A stretch of 56,033 nt of DNA from an uncultured Paraprevotella sp. (GCA_944321525.1 CALULQ010000025.1:1-56033); one strand, 5' to 3'. Counted from the first letter of the stretch, positions 32,340 through 42,603 are shown. The notes: generated by a model not told the origin, from the letters alone. Translations and numbers: made by a program.

Positions 32340-35300
32340 ATGGCAAAAGAAAAGAAGTTTATCACTTGTGATGGCAACCAGGCCGCAGCGCATATCTCGT
32401 ATATGTTCTCCGAAGTTGCAGCCATCTACCCCATCACTCCGTCGTCCACGATGGCAGAGTACGTGGACGAATGGGCCGCACAGGGCCGCAAGAACATCTT
32501 CGGCGAAACCGTGCTGGTACAGGAAATGCAGTCGGAAGGCGGCGCCGCCGGTGCCGTACACGGTTCGTTGCAGGCCGGTGCGCTCACCACGACGTACACC
32601 GCATCGCAGGGCTTGTTGCTGATGATCCCGAACATGTATAAGATCGCCGGCGAACTGCTCCCGTGCGTCTTCCATGTTTCCGCACGTACACTGGCTTCTC
32701 ACTCTCTCTGCATCTTCGGCGACCACCAGGACGTAATGTCTTGCCGCCAGACGGGCTTCGCCATGCTGTGTGAAGGCTCCGTGCAGGAAGTGATGGATTT
32801 GGCCGGCGTGGCCCACTTGTCGACCATCAAGAGCCGCGTGCCGTTCCTGAACTTCTTCGACGGTTTCCGCACCTCGCACGAGATTCAGAAGATTGAAATG
32901 CTGGAGAACGACGACCTCGCCCCGCTCGTAGACCAGGAGGCTTTGTCTGAATTCCGCCACCGCGCCCTCTCGCCCGAACATCCCGTGGCACGAGGCATGG
33001 CCGAGAATCCCGACACGTTCTTCACCCACCGCGAGTCCTGCAACCCGTACTACGATGCAGTGCCCGCCATCGTGGAAGACTACATGAACAAGATTTCCGA
33101 GATTACGGGACGCAAGTACGGCTTGTTCACTTATTATGGTGCCGAGGACGCCGACCGCGTCATCATCGCCATGGGCTCCGTGACCGAAGCCATCCGCGAA
33201 ACCATCGACTACCTGGCCGCCAAGGGCGAAAAGGTGGGCCTGGTGGCCGTACACCTCTACCGTCCGTTCTCGGCCAAGCATTTCTTGGCCGCAGTTCCGG
33301 CCAGCGCCAAGAAGATTGCCGTCCTGGACCGCACGAAAGAACCGGGCGCCAACGGCGAACCGCTGTACCTAGACGTGAAGGAATGCTTCTACGGCAAGGC
33401 CGACGCCCCCGTCATCGTAGGCGGACGCTACGGTCTCGGCTCGAACGACACCACTCCGGCACAGATTCTGGCCGTGTATGAGAACCTCGCCCTTCCGGAA
33501 CCGAAGAACCAGTTCACCGTGGGCATCATCGACGACGTGACCTTCACTTCGCTCCCGCAAGGAGAAGAAATCGCCGTGGGTGGCGAAGGCATGTTTGAAG
33601 CCAAGTTCTACGGCTTGGGCGCCGACGGTACGGTGGGTGCCAACAAGAACTCCGTGAAAATCATCGGCGACAACACGAACAAGCACTGCCAGGCCTACTT
33701 CTCTTACGACTCTAAGAAGTCCGGCGGTTTCACTTGCTCGCACCTGCGCTTCGGCGACTCTCCCATCCGTTCCACTTATTTGGTGAACACACCGAACTTC
33801 GTGGCTTGCCACGTACAAGCTTACCTGCACATGTACGACGTGACACGCGGCTTGAAGAAGAACGGCACCTTCCTGCTGAATACGATTTGGGAAGGCGAAG
33901 AGCTGGCCAACAACTTGCCGAACCGCGTGAAGGCTTACTTTGCCAAGAACAACATCAAGGTTTATTATATCAACGCCACCAAGATTGCACAGGAAATCGG
34001 GCTGGGCAACCGCACCAACACCATTCTCCAATCTGCTTTCTTCCGCATCACCGGCGTCATCCCCGTGGATTTGGCCGTAGAACAGATGAAGAAGTTCATC
34101 GTGAAGTCCTATGGCAAGAAGGGCCAAGACGTGGTGGACAAGAACTATGCAGCCGTTGACCGCGGTGGCGAATACAAGGAACTGGCCGTCGACCCGGCAT
34201 GGGCTACGCTCGAAGCTGAACCCGCACAGGCCAACGACGACCCCGCATTCATCAACGAAGTGGTGCGCCCCATCAACGCACAGGACGGCGACCTGCTGAA
34301 GGTTTCCGCCTTCAAGGGCATCGAAGACGGCACTTGGCCGCAAGGCACTGCCGCATACGAAAAGCGCGGTGTGGCCACTTTCGTTCCGACTTGGACGCCT
34401 GAGAACTGTATCCAGTGCAACAAGTGCGCCTACGTTTGTCCTCACGCCGCCATCCGTCCGTTCGTTCTCGACGCTGAAGAAGTCAAAGGCCTCAACGCGG
34501 CAAGCATCGAGATGAAGGCTCCTGCCGCCATGAAGGGCATGAACTTCCGCATCCAGGTGAGCGTCATGGACTGCTTGGGCTGCGGCAACTGTGCCGATGT
34601 CTGCCCGGGCAACCCGAAACTGGGCAAGGCCCTCACGATGGTGCCGCTGGAGCAGGAACTCGACGAAGCTGCCAACTGGGACTACTGCGTGAAGAACGTG
34701 AAGAGCAAACAAGACTTGGTGGACATCAAGAGCAATCCGAAGAACTCACAGTTCGCCACTCCGCTCTTCGAGTTCTCGGGCGCTTGCTCGGGCTGCGGCG
34801 AAACTCCGTATGTGAAGCTGATTTCGCAGCTCTTCGGCGACCGCGAAATCGTGTCCAACGCCACGGGTTGTTCTTCTATCTACTCCGGTTCCATTCCTTC
34901 CACGCCGTACACGACGAACGAGAAGGGACAAGGTCCTGCTTGGGCGAACTCCCTGTTCGAGGACTTCTGCGAATACGGCATGGGTATGGCCTTGGCCAAC
35001 AAGAAGATGCGTGCCCGCATCAAAGCCATCTTGGAAGAAGCCATCGCTGCCGAAGGCACGCCGGCCGACTTCAAGGCTGCCGCTCAGGAATGGATTGACG
35101 GCATGAACGATGCCGATGCCAGCAAGGCTGCCGCCGGCAAGCTGCTCCCGCTCATCGAAGCCGGAAAGGCTGCTGGTTGCCCGAACTGCGCAAAACTGTC
35201 CGAACTGTCCCACTATCTGGTAAAACGGAGCCAGTGGATCATCGGTGGTGACGGCGCTTCCTACGACATCGGCTACGGAGGTCTGGACCATGTCATCGCA

Positions 35301-35888
35301 TCGGGCGAAGACGTGAACATCCTCGTGCTCGACACGGAGGTATACTCCAACACGGGCGGCCAGTCTTCCAAGGCAACTCCGCTCGGCGCCATCGCCAAGT
35401 TCGCCGCTTCCGGCAAGCGTGTGCGCAAGAAAGACTTGGGCATGATTGCCACCACTTACGGCTACGTTTATGTGGCACAGATTGCCATGGGTGCCGACCA
35501 CGCACAGTGCCTGAAGGCCATTCGCGAAGCCGAAGCTTATCCCGGCCCGTCCATCATCATCGCTTACGCTCCGTGTATCAACCACGGTCTGAAGAAGGGC
35601 ATGGGCAAGTCTCAGGCAGAGGAAGAAGCAGCTGTGAAGTGCGGTTACTGGCACTTGTGGCGCTTCAACCCGGCCTTGGAAGCCGAGGGCAAGAACCCGT
35701 TCTCGCTAGACTCGAAGGAGCCGAACTGGGATGGTTTCCAAGACTACCTGAAGGGTGAAGTCCGCTTTGCTTCCGTCATGAAGCAATACCCGACCGAAGC
35801 CGCAGACCTCTTCAACGCTTGCGAGGAAATGGCCAAGAAGCGTTACCAGAGCTACGTGCGCATGACTAAGATGGACTGGAGCGAATAA
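32340..35888 (+). CDS. nifJ: Pyruvate:ferredoxin (flavodoxin) oxidoreductase
   Basis: The 1182-residue single-chain PFOR converts pyruvate and CoA to acetyl-CoA and CO2, reducing ferredoxin or flavodoxin. Visible landmarks are the N-terminal YPITPSSTMAEYVDEWA, the domain with TASQGLLLMIPNMYKIAGE, a 2[4Fe-4S] ferredoxin domain (C690-xx-C-xx-C-xxx-C and C745-xx-C-xx-C-xxx-C), the proximal-cluster region FSGACSGCGETPY, and the thiamine diphosphate motif GDGASYDIGYGG...LDTEVYSNTGGQSSKAT. It is a key fermentative enzyme of anaerobic Bacteroidales. A strong terminator follows at 35917-35954. Codon use here is strongly biased, as expected for a highly expressed gene. Confidence 0.98.
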   Translation: MAKEKKFITCDGNQAAAHISYMFSEVAAIYPITPSSTMAEYVDEWAAQGRKNIFGETVLVQEMQSEGGAAGAVHGSLQAGALTTTYTASQGLLLMIPNMYKIAGELLPCVFHVSARTLASHSLCIFGDHQDVMSCRQTGFAMLCEGSVQEVMDLAGVAHLSTIKSRVPFLNFFDGFRTSHEIQKIEMLENDDLAPLVDQEALSEFRHRALSPEHPVARGMAENPDTFFTHRESCNPYYDAVPAIVEDYMNKISEITGRKYGLFTYYGAEDADRVIIAMGSVTEAIRETIDYLAAKGEKVGLVAVHLYRPFSAKHFLAAVPASAKKIAVLDRTKEPGANGEPLYLDVKECFYGKADAPVIVGGRYGLGSNDTTPAQILAVYENLALPEPKNQFTVGIIDDVTFTSLPQGEEIAVGGEGMFEAKFYGLGADGTVGANKNSVKIIGDNTNKHCQAYFSYDSKKSGGFTCSHLRFGDSPIRSTYLVNTPNFVACHVQAYLHMYDVTRGLKKNGTFLLNTIWEGEELANNLPNRVKAYFAKNNIKVYYINATKIAQEIGLGNRTNTILQSAFFRITGVIPVDLAVEQMKKFIVKSYGKKGQDVVDKNYAAVDRGGEYKELAVDPAWATLEAEPAQANDDPAFINEVVRPINAQDGDLLKVSAFKGIEDGTWPQGTAAYEKRGVATFVPTWTPENCIQCNKCAYVCPHAAIRPFVLDAEEVKGLNAASIEMKAPAAMKGMNFRIQVSVMDCLGCGNCADVCPGNPKLGKALTMVPLEQELDEAANWDYCVKNVKSKQDLVDIKSNPKNSQFATPLFEFSGACSGCGETPYVKLISQLFGDREIVSNATGCSSIYSGSIPSTPYTTNEKGQGPAWANSLFEDFCEYGMGMALANKKMRARIKAILEEAIAAEGTPADFKAAAQEWIDGMNDADASKAAAGKLLPLIEAGKAAGCPNCAKLSELSHYLVKRSQWIIGGDGASYDIGYGGLDHVIASGEDVNILVLDTEVYSNTGGQSSKATPLGAIAKFAASGKRVRKKDLGMIATTYGYVYVAQIAMGADHAQCLKAIREAEAYPGPSIIIAYAPCINHGLKKGMGKSQAEEEAAVKCGYWHLWRFNPALEAEGKNPFSLDSKEPNWDGFQDYLKGEVRFASVMKQYPTEAADLFNACEEMAKKRYQSYVRMTKMDWSE

Positions 35889-35916
35889 GCCCCGTCGCAC
35901 ATTCTTATAATTATGA

Positions 35917-35954
35917 AAGTCCCGCAGGCAAACCAAGCTTGCGGGGCTTTTTTT
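35917..35954 (+). terminator. Rho-independent terminator of nifJ
   Basis: Stem AGTCCCGCA / TGCGGGGCT followed by a seven-T run, starting 30 nt after the nifJ stop. Confidence 0.9.
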
Positions 35955-36123
35955 ATCCCTTTCCAAAAATCCGACTCCGCCGCACCACACAGACCGGCCC
36001 TTTGCATCTCGAAAGGGCTTGCCCGCCACGGCCACTTCGCCTCCGACAGACCCTCCCAAATGATGTACAGACAAGACCAAGCATCCGCGTAGACACGGCG
36101 GACGGCATACGGAGTGTCGAATT

Positions 36124-36163
36124 GTACTCTGCGGCAAGTACTCGAGTACTTGCCGCAGAGTAC
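36124..36163. repeat. Extragenic palindrome, copy C (40 nt, perfect)
   Basis: A perfect 40-nt palindrome with ends GTACTCTGCGG / CCGCAGAGTAC and centre AGTACTCGAGTACT. It is the short form of the family and lies between the nifJ terminator and the fimbrial locus. The complementary strand continues ACAATTCGACAC, as in copy B. Apart from this, the nifJ terminator and the promoter at 36386, the spacer 35889-36407 holds nothing I recognise. Confidence 0.92.
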
Positions 36164-36385
36164 GCTGACGGATTGCGCACCACGCTGCCCGCCTCTGGGC
36201 AAGGACAAGTCCGCCCATGCCCTGAAGCAAGGTCTGGAGAGCGCCCGGACACCCGCAAAAAGCATAGAAAAGACCGTCAGGAGAGAGAATGTACATCGCT
36301 AAAAACCATCAATTATCTGTTTTTCAATACTATAACACAATCCGTTTGTACATCAAAAAATCATCACCAACTTATGGAAAGCCAT

Positions 36386-36393
36386 TAACTTTG
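36386..36393 (+). promoter_or_regulatory. -7 box for the fimbrial locus
   Basis: TAACTTTG lies 14 nt before the ATG at 36408. I see no consensus -33 at the expected distance. Confidence 0.45.
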
Positions 36394-36407
36394 CACCGAA
36401 AACAAAA

Positions 36408-39035
36408 ATGAACTTTATGGGTAACTACAGATTCATATACCGACTCTCGGCGCCGATATGGCTCGCAGCCTGCCTTGCCATCCTTTCGTGCGCGGATGAA
36501 TGGAACGGCGCGCCCACGGGCGAAGAGCAGATTCTGTTTGCCGCCGATGTAAGAAATTCATGGATGACGCCCACGAAAACCATCCGCGGAGCGGAAGTGT
36601 GGGCCGGGGCAGAAGCCATGCAATCGGACAGCCCCACGCCCGTCTACTTGCACACATTATATACAGACAGCATAGTGCCCCGCACGGAAGACGCGCTCAA
36701 CGGCGCATCCGTAAAGCGCGCCATCCCCGTGGGACGGAACAACATGTATGACACCTTCGGCGTGTCGGCCTATGCCACAACCGGCGAGTGGAGCAACACC
36801 ACGCCCACGACTTACATGTACGACGTGCCCGTCTCGCTCTCCGGTTCCGCTTGGCTGCCCTCCGAAACCCATTATTGGCCGGGCGAAGCCTACCGGATGA
36901 AGTTTTTCGCCTATGCGCCAAAAGGAAACAACGCCTACCGCCTCTCCGGACCGGCGGCTTGCCCCCCCAGCATATCCGGCTCGATCCCCAGCGACGTCGC
37001 GGACCAGAAGGACCTGCTGGTGGCCGCTTCCGGAGAGGTAGGCGGTGCGTTGAACTCCGCTGTGCCCCTCACGTTCCGCCATGCCCTCACGGCCGTGCGC
37101 TTCGTCTGTGGCGACGACATGCGCCCGGGACGCCTGAAAAGCGTAGCCCTGAAGGGGGTATACTCCACCGGGACGTACAACATGGAAACTGAAAAATGGA
37201 GCGCCGTGGGCACGACCAAAGACTTTAGCCAAACCTTGGACCTGGCCGTGGACGGCCGGCCGGGCGTGGCCATCACCACCGCGCCGCAGACCTTCATGAT
37301 GATTCCGCAGACGCTGCCCGACGGCGCCGCCGTGGAAGTCGTGTGGAGCGACGGGAGCCAAGACTTCGTGCTCACCGCCGACATCGCGCGGAGCACGTGG
37401 GCCATGGGCAAGACCGTCACCTACAAGATATCCAGCTCGTCCATCAACTGGGAATACACGCTCGCCGTGGCTCCCCCCGACGACTTCACTTACGCGGGCG
37501 GGACAGACACCTGCCAAGTGACGAGCTACCGCACGAACGGGCTGGGCCAGTCGGAACCCGTGGCCTGGACCGCCACTTTCTCCACCGACAACGGTGCCAC
37601 CTGGAGCGCGCAGCGCCCGTCATGGCTGGCCGCCTTTGCCAATGTCGGCAACGGGGGCACCGCCGCCAACATGTTCAACGCCAGCGTGTCGCCGCAAACC
37701 GGCGTCACTGACAATCCGCACACCCGCGCACTCCGCCAAAGGGGCGCGAAAGGTTCTGCGGCCCTGCCCTACAACTTGGCCAACACGACCGGAGGACCGA
37801 CGGTGGAGAACACGGCCAACTGCTACGTGGTGGACGCGCCGGGCACGTATTCGCTCCCGCTGGTCTACGGCAACGCCATCCGCGGCGGGGCTGCGAACAA
37901 CACCGCCTACACCTCCACCGCCACAGGCTCCACCATCCTCCCCGCGTTCATCAACCATCGCGGGGCGGCCATCACCGACCCCTACATCGCGCTCAATGCC
38001 GGATGCACGCCCTCCAAGGCCGAACTGGTGTGGCAGGACGCTCCTGCCCTTCTCTCCGCCATCGAATATCATAACGGCACGGACGGAGGCTACATCTCCT
38101 TCCGCGTGGACGACAAGACCATCCGGCAGGGCAATGCCTTGGTGGCCATCAAGGACGCACAGGGCAACATCCTCTGGTCGTGGCACATCTGGGTGACGGA
38201 CCGTAACATTGCCCAGACCGTAGAGGTCTCCAACCTCACGCAGGAGAAAAACAGTTTCATGCCCTATGCCTTGGGATGGTGCGACGGAGACGACACCAAC
38301 TATGCCGAACGGACGTGCAAAGTGCGCTTCACCGCCGGTGGGCTCACACGGGAAATCACCATCAGACAGAAGGCCGAGACCTTGTCCAGTCCGGGCAACC
38401 ACCCTTACTACCAATGGGGACGCAAGGACCCGCTCATGCCTTCGACCGGAACGGGCGGAAACAACAAAGTCCTCTATGGCGAGGACGGCAGCACCGCCAT
38501 CGAGAGCGAACCGCTGCAGAACCTGGGCTCGGGCGACGCCTGCATCCGTAACTGCATCCTGAACCCCGGCACGATGAACAGCACTCCCGGCATGGACTAC
38601 AAATACAACAACCTGTGGAGCGCCAACAACCCGGGCGAAGCGGCCGGGAAGGTGCCCATCGTCAAGACGGTCTACGACCCGTCGCCCGCAGGCTTCAGGC
38701 TCTCATCCACCAATGCCTATACGGGATTCACCAAAACGGGCGTGGCGGTGAACAGCACCTCGCTCATCAACGGAGTGTGGGACAATCAGCGCAAGGGATG
38801 GCTCTTCTACGCCGACGCCTCGAAAGCGCAGACCATCTTCTTCGCCGCATCGGGCTGGCGATATTATATCAACGGTCGCGTCGACCCGCGCAACTTCAGC
38901 GGCTTCTACTGGACGGCCGAGGTGAACACCCCCAACAAGAACGGGAATTCCCTCAGTTTCAACCCCTCGCGCGTGAATCCGCTTGTCGACTACAACCGGA
39001 GCCACGGATTCGGCGTGCGCCCCGTGCGGGAATAA
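36408..39035 (+). CDS. Large fimbrillin-family lipoprotein with a C-terminal paralogous domain
   Basis: The 875-residue product has a lipoprotein signal (LAILSC, lipidated Cys28). Residues of about 80-350 look like an Mfa/FimA-type fimbrillin domain: YDTFGVSAYATTGEW, HYWPGEAYRMKFFAYAP, VADQKDLLVA, PLTFRHALTAVRFVC. These mirror the smaller fimbrillin at 41355 (ANTYYWPTYALQFYAYA, AADQKDLLVA, PLTFKHALSQIEV). The C-terminal 250 residues (YYQWGRKDPLMPSTG, NLWSANN, VYDPSPAGFRLSS, FYWTAEVNT, HGFGVRPVRE) match the Fibrobacter-type major paralogous domain found on cell-surface proteins. It is probably a tip or accessory pilin rather than the stalk subunit; that is inferred from size and gene order. 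Confidence 0.82.
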   Translation: MNFMGNYRFIYRLSAPIWLAACLAILSCADEWNGAPTGEEQILFAADVRNSWMTPTKTIRGAEVWAGAEAMQSDSPTPVYLHTLYTDSIVPRTEDALNGASVKRAIPVGRNNMYDTFGVSAYATTGEWSNTTPTTYMYDVPVSLSGSAWLPSETHYWPGEAYRMKFFAYAPKGNNAYRLSGPAACPPSISGSIPSDVADQKDLLVAASGEVGGALNSAVPLTFRHALTAVRFVCGDDMRPGRLKSVALKGVYSTGTYNMETEKWSAVGTTKDFSQTLDLAVDGRPGVAITTAPQTFMMIPQTLPDGAAVEVVWSDGSQDFVLTADIARSTWAMGKTVTYKISSSSINWEYTLAVAPPDDFTYAGGTDTCQVTSYRTNGLGQSEPVAWTATFSTDNGATWSAQRPSWLAAFANVGNGGTAANMFNASVSPQTGVTDNPHTRALRQRGAKGSAALPYNLANTTGGPTVENTANCYVVDAPGTYSLPLVYGNAIRGGAANNTAYTSTATGSTILPAFINHRGAAITDPYIALNAGCTPSKAELVWQDAPALLSAIEYHNGTDGGYISFRVDDKTIRQGNALVAIKDAQGNILWSWHIWVTDRNIAQTVEVSNLTQEKNSFMPYALGWCDGDDTNYAERTCKVRFTAGGLTREITIRQKAETLSSPGNHPYYQWGRKDPLMPSTGTGGNNKVLYGEDGSTAIESEPLQNLGSGDACIRNCILNPGTMNSTPGMDYKYNNLWSANNPGEAAGKVPIVKTVYDPSPAGFRLSSTNAYTGFTKTGVAVNSTSLINGVWDNQRKGWLFYADASKAQTIFFAASGWRYYINGRVDPRNFSGFYWTAEVNTPNKNGNSLSFNPSRVNPLVDYNRSHGFGVRPVRE

Positions 39036-39080
39036 GCGGCCGCAGGAACGGACTGGTTTTACATCGTTTCATCGTCTAAA

Positions 39081-40391
39081 ATGCAAAAAATAATGATAAA
39101 GATATTGTTGTGCAGCGCTTTGGCCATTTGCAGCACCGCAGCCGTGGCTGACGACGGACGCACCGCCGACACGCTCTCCGTGGAGGTCTACTACCGCCAG
39201 GGAGCACACCGCCCCGACTCGGCCTACATGGCGGGCCGCGAACAGCTGGACAGCCTGCTTTCGACCCTCCATGCGCTGACAGCCGACACGTCGTTCCGTC
39301 TCGACCGGTTCCGTGTCGTGTCCGGCGCGTCGCCCGAGGGAAGCACGTCGTTCAACAAGGCCCTTTCGAAGAAGCGCACGCTCTACGTCGGCAACTACCT
39401 TCGCGCGCATCTCCCCGCCAGCCAATCGGCGGCGCTCGCCGAAGAGTCCCTGGGAGTGGACTGGGAAGGCCTGCGGGCCAAGGTGAAGCAATCCGCCATG
39501 CCCTACAAGGAGGAGGTGCTCCGCATCCTGGAGCATACGCCCGAATGGATCGTGCGGGGCGGCGTCGTGGTCGACGGGCGCAAGCGGCAACTGATGAACC
39601 TGCACCGCGGGACGTGTTGGCGCTACATGGAGCGGGAGTTCTTCCCGGGGCTGCGGCGCTCGCTCGTCACGGTGGAATATTCTTCCGTGCCCCGCCCTGC
39701 CGAACCGGAGAAGACGGTCGAAACGGCAGACAGCGCAGACGTGGTCTGCCCCGTGCACGACCAGGCGGAAGACGAACCGCAGGACAGCACAATCGTGCTG
39801 ACCGTGCAGCCTCTGCCGCTTCCCCCGATACACATCGCCGTCAAGACCAACCTGCTCTTCGACGCCCTCCTCGTCCCCAACGCCGGACTGGAATTCTATC
39901 TGGGCAAGGGCTTCTCCGTCGGCGCCAATTGGATGTATGCGTGGTGGAAGACCGACCGCCGCCACCGCTACTGGCGCCTCTACGGCGGAGAGCTGGACGT
40001 CCGGAAATATTTCGGGCGCCCGGAAGGCGCCAACCCGCTGAGCGGACACCACGTGGGCCTCTACGGACAAATATTCACCTTCGACTTCGAGACAGGCGGA
40101 CGGGGATACATCGGCGGCAAACCGGGTTGCACGCTTTGGGAGAAAATGAACTATGCCGCGGGAGTGGAATACGGCTACTCGCTGCCCGTCGCCCGACGGC
40201 TCAACCTGGACTTCGCCATAGGAGCGGGCTACTGGGGAGGCGACTATTACGAATACGAGCCGGTGGACAACCACTACGTGTGGCGGCAGACGAAACAACG
40301 CCATTGGTTCGGCCCCACGAAGGCTGAAGTCTCGCTCGTCTGGCTCATCGGACGCGGGAACCACAATGAAAAGAAAGGAGGCAAACCATGA
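39081..40391 (+). CDS. DUF3575 outer-membrane protein of the fimbrial locus
   Basis: The 436-residue protein has a signal peptide (MQKIMIKILLCSALAICSTAAVA-D). Its N-terminal half has an OmpA-like feel (FRLDRFRVVSGASPEGSTSFNKALSKKRTLYVGNYL). The C-terminal half is a DUF3575 barrel-like domain (HIAVKTNLLFDALLVPNAGLEFYLGKGFSVGANWMYAWWKTDRRH...GGELDVRKYFG). DUF3575 proteins regularly accompany Mfa2/FimB-type anchors in Bacteroides pilus loci. Its stop overlaps the DUF5119 start (ATGA), so the two are translated together. Confidence 0.88.
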   Translation: MQKIMIKILLCSALAICSTAAVADDGRTADTLSVEVYYRQGAHRPDSAYMAGREQLDSLLSTLHALTADTSFRLDRFRVVSGASPEGSTSFNKALSKKRTLYVGNYLRAHLPASQSAALAEESLGVDWEGLRAKVKQSAMPYKEEVLRILEHTPEWIVRGGVVVDGRKRQLMNLHRGTCWRYMEREFFPGLRRSLVTVEYSSVPRPAEPEKTVETADSADVVCPVHDQAEDEPQDSTIVLTVQPLPLPPIHIAVKTNLLFDALLVPNAGLEFYLGKGFSVGANWMYAWWKTDRRHRYWRLYGGELDVRKYFGRPEGANPLSGHHVGLYGQIFTFDFETGGRGYIGGKPGCTLWEKMNYAAGVEYGYSLPVARRLNLDFAIGAGYWGGDYYEYEPVDNHYVWRQTKQRHWFGPTKAEVSLVWLIGRGNHNEKKGGKP

Positions 40392-41311
40392 AACAGATTT
40401 GCTGCTGGGCCATCGCCCTGTTGGCCTGCCTGCTGACAGCCTGCGAACAAAAGGAGCTCTGCTACGACCATTCGCACACGGCCGACCTGAAGGTGGTGTT
40501 CGACTGGCGCAACGATCCCGCCGCGCAGCCGGCAAGCATGCACCTCTATCTGTTCCCCGAAGAGGGAGGCCTGCCGCTCCTCTATGAATTCGCAGGCCGG
40601 GAGGGCGGAACCATCACCGTCCCCGCCGGATTCTACCACGCCGTAGGACTGAACAGCGACACGGAATTCATCCTCTACCGCAACCAGGAGCGCTACGAAC
40701 AGTTCGAGGCCAGCCTGACCGGGGGCACCTTCTCGCGGCCCGTGCCGCGCGCCGAAGGCACCGACACCCAAGACGTCCGCTCCACGCCCGACCGGCTCTG
40801 GAGCGACCACGCGGACGAGGTGGAAGTCAAGGCGTCCGTCCCGGGACAGGTGTTGGTACTCTATCCGAAACTCTCCGTGTGTCGCTACACGGTGGAAATA
40901 CACAACGTGGCCAACCTGAAGTACCTGACAAGGGGCGAAATCTTCGGGTCGCTCACCAGCATGGCGGGCGGACTGATGATGAGCACGGGACTGGCGGACA
41001 ACGAGACGGTGACCCTGCCCTTCGACATGACGTCGGACAGAGCGTCGAACATCTACGCGGAGTTCTACACGTTCGGCTATCCGGCGGCCTCGACCGCGCC
41101 ACAATACCTGATGGTCTATGCCATCCTCAACGACGGGAAGAAGTACAGCTTCACCTACGACGTGACGGCGCAAATCCATGAGGCCCCTGACCCGAAGAAC
41201 GTGCACATCGTGCTCGACGGACTCCCGCTGCCCAAACCGATAGACAACGGCGGCGGCTTCGCCCCTACGGTAGACGACTGGAATACAGAGGAGGTGGAAA
41301 TCTCCATGTGA
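40388..41311 (+). CDS. DUF5119 / FimB-Mfa2-like lipoprotein (pilus anchor candidate)
   Basis: The 307-residue protein is a predicted lipoprotein (LLTAC, Cys19). ELCYDHSHTADLKVVFDWRNDPAAQPASMHLYLFPEEGG and GGTITVPAGFYHAVGLNSDTEFILYRN are hallmarks of DUF5119, a FimB/Mfa2-like group. By analogy with Mfa2 it should anchor or cap the pilus at the outer membrane. The start is fixed by the ATGA overlap with the DUF3575 gene. Its last residues (VDDWNTEEVEISM) closely resemble those of the following fimbrillin (VDDWENEDVAINM). Confidence 0.88.
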   Translation: MKQICCWAIALLACLLTACEQKELCYDHSHTADLKVVFDWRNDPAAQPASMHLYLFPEEGGLPLLYEFAGREGGTITVPAGFYHAVGLNSDTEFILYRNQERYEQFEASLTGGTFSRPVPRAEGTDTQDVRSTPDRLWSDHADEVEVKASVPGQVLVLYPKLSVCRYTVEIHNVANLKYLTRGEIFGSLTSMAGGLMMSTGLADNETVTLPFDMTSDRASNIYAEFYTFGYPAASTAPQYLMVYAILNDGKKYSFTYDVTAQIHEAPDPKNVHIVLDGLPLPKPIDNGGGFAPTVDDWNTEEVEISM

Positions 41312-41354
41312 TAAACAATACAACATTTTTTTATTCACCAAACCACTTTTAATT

Positions 41355-42518
41355 ATGAGAAAAAGATTGATTTTCGGCTTAGCCATAGCCTCTGCAATGT
41401 TTGCAGCGTGCTCCAACGACGAGACAGTGGACGTGAGCGTGGGGGATGCCATCGGCTTCCGCACATCGATTGACCGGGCCACCCGGAGCAACATCGAAAC
41501 AACGGCCTCGCTGGACTCTTTCAAAGTGACGGCCATCGGAAGCAACGACCTCAACTACTTCACCGACCTGATGGTGAAGAAACAGGGAGGCACGTGGAAA
41601 ACCGCCAATACCTATTATTGGCCCACCTACGCACTGCAATTCTATGCCTACGCCAACGGCCCCGCCGCAGGCAAAGGCACTGTCACCATCAACAAGGATG
41701 GGAAGCAAATCACCGGCTACACTCCCGCTGCCAAGGCGGCCGACCAGAAAGACCTGCTGGTGGCTTACAACAGCGGCACACGAGCCACGAACAACGGCAC
41801 CCCCGTGCCTTTGACCTTCAAGCACGCCTTGTCGCAAATCGAAGTCAAGGCCAAATGCCTGAACCCGGCCACGAAGATTGAGGTAATCGGCGTGAAGCTG
41901 GTGAACATGGCCACGAAGGCCGACTTCACCTTCCCCGAAAGCGTGCTGAACACCACCTTGGCGCCCCTGGCCACTTACTGGAGCAACTGGACGGACTTGA
42001 ACGACCCGGCCAAGGCGTACTACATCAACGGCCAGACGGCCGTGACGCTGAACGACTCGGCAAAGTCCATCATGTTCGGCGAGAACAACTTCATGGTCAT
42101 CCCGCAACAGCTGACCGCATGGAACGCCAAGTTGAACGAGCCCGCCGCGGAGGTGAACAAGCAGGGCGCCTATCTGGCCGTGCTCTGCCGCGTGTCGAAC
42201 GTGAGCAACGGCAACGAGACGCTGATCTATCCCACCCCGACTGCAGCCGACAACAAAGCCGACAAGTATGCCTACTCGGCCGTGGCCATCAACACGCTGT
42301 GGCTCCCGGGCAAGAAGTATGTCTACACCCTGACCTTCTGCGGTCCTGACGGCGGAGCCGGAAAGATCGACCCGAATCCGGTGAACCCCGGAAGCGACGG
42401 CACCGGCATCACGGAAGTGACTCCGGGCACCGGCGGCGAGGACATCCTGGGCGGCCCCATCGAGTTCACCGTGACCGTGGACGACTGGGAGAACGAGGAC
42501 GTGGCCATCAACATGTAA
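41355..42518 (+). CDS. Fimbrillin family (Mfa1-like) lipoprotein, probable pilus subunit
   Basis: The 387-residue precursor has a lipobox (MFAAC, Cys19) and an N-terminal stretch rich in Arg (FRTSIDRATRSNIETTA), the sort of region cleaved after Arg in type V pilins to expose the donor-strand groove. The fimbrillin core is clear: WKTANTYYWPTYALQFYAYA, AADQKDLLVAYNSG, PVPLTFKHALSQIEVKAKC, WLPGKKYVYTLTF. The C-terminus VTVDDWENEDVAINM could be the donor strand. It is 43 nt after the DUF5119 gene and is the best candidate for the stalk subunit. A terminator pair follows at 42604-42710. Confidence 0.88.
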   Translation: MRKRLIFGLAIASAMFAACSNDETVDVSVGDAIGFRTSIDRATRSNIETTASLDSFKVTAIGSNDLNYFTDLMVKKQGGTWKTANTYYWPTYALQFYAYANGPAAGKGTVTINKDGKQITGYTPAAKAADQKDLLVAYNSGTRATNNGTPVPLTFKHALSQIEVKAKCLNPATKIEVIGVKLVNMATKADFTFPESVLNTTLAPLATYWSNWTDLNDPAKAYYINGQTAVTLNDSAKSIMFGENNFMVIPQQLTAWNAKLNEPAAEVNKQGAYLAVLCRVSNVSNGNETLIYPTPTAADNKADKYAYSAVAINTLWLPGKKYVYTLTFCGPDGGAGKIDPNPVNPGSDGTGITEVTPGTGGEDILGGPIEFTVTVDDWENEDVAINM

Positions 42519-42603
42519 GCGAAAACGTGGATTGTGCCCCACGGCCACCGGGCCTCGAAGAAGGGACGGCCCGGAGACAGCCCGAGCGGCACATGAACCG
42601 ACC

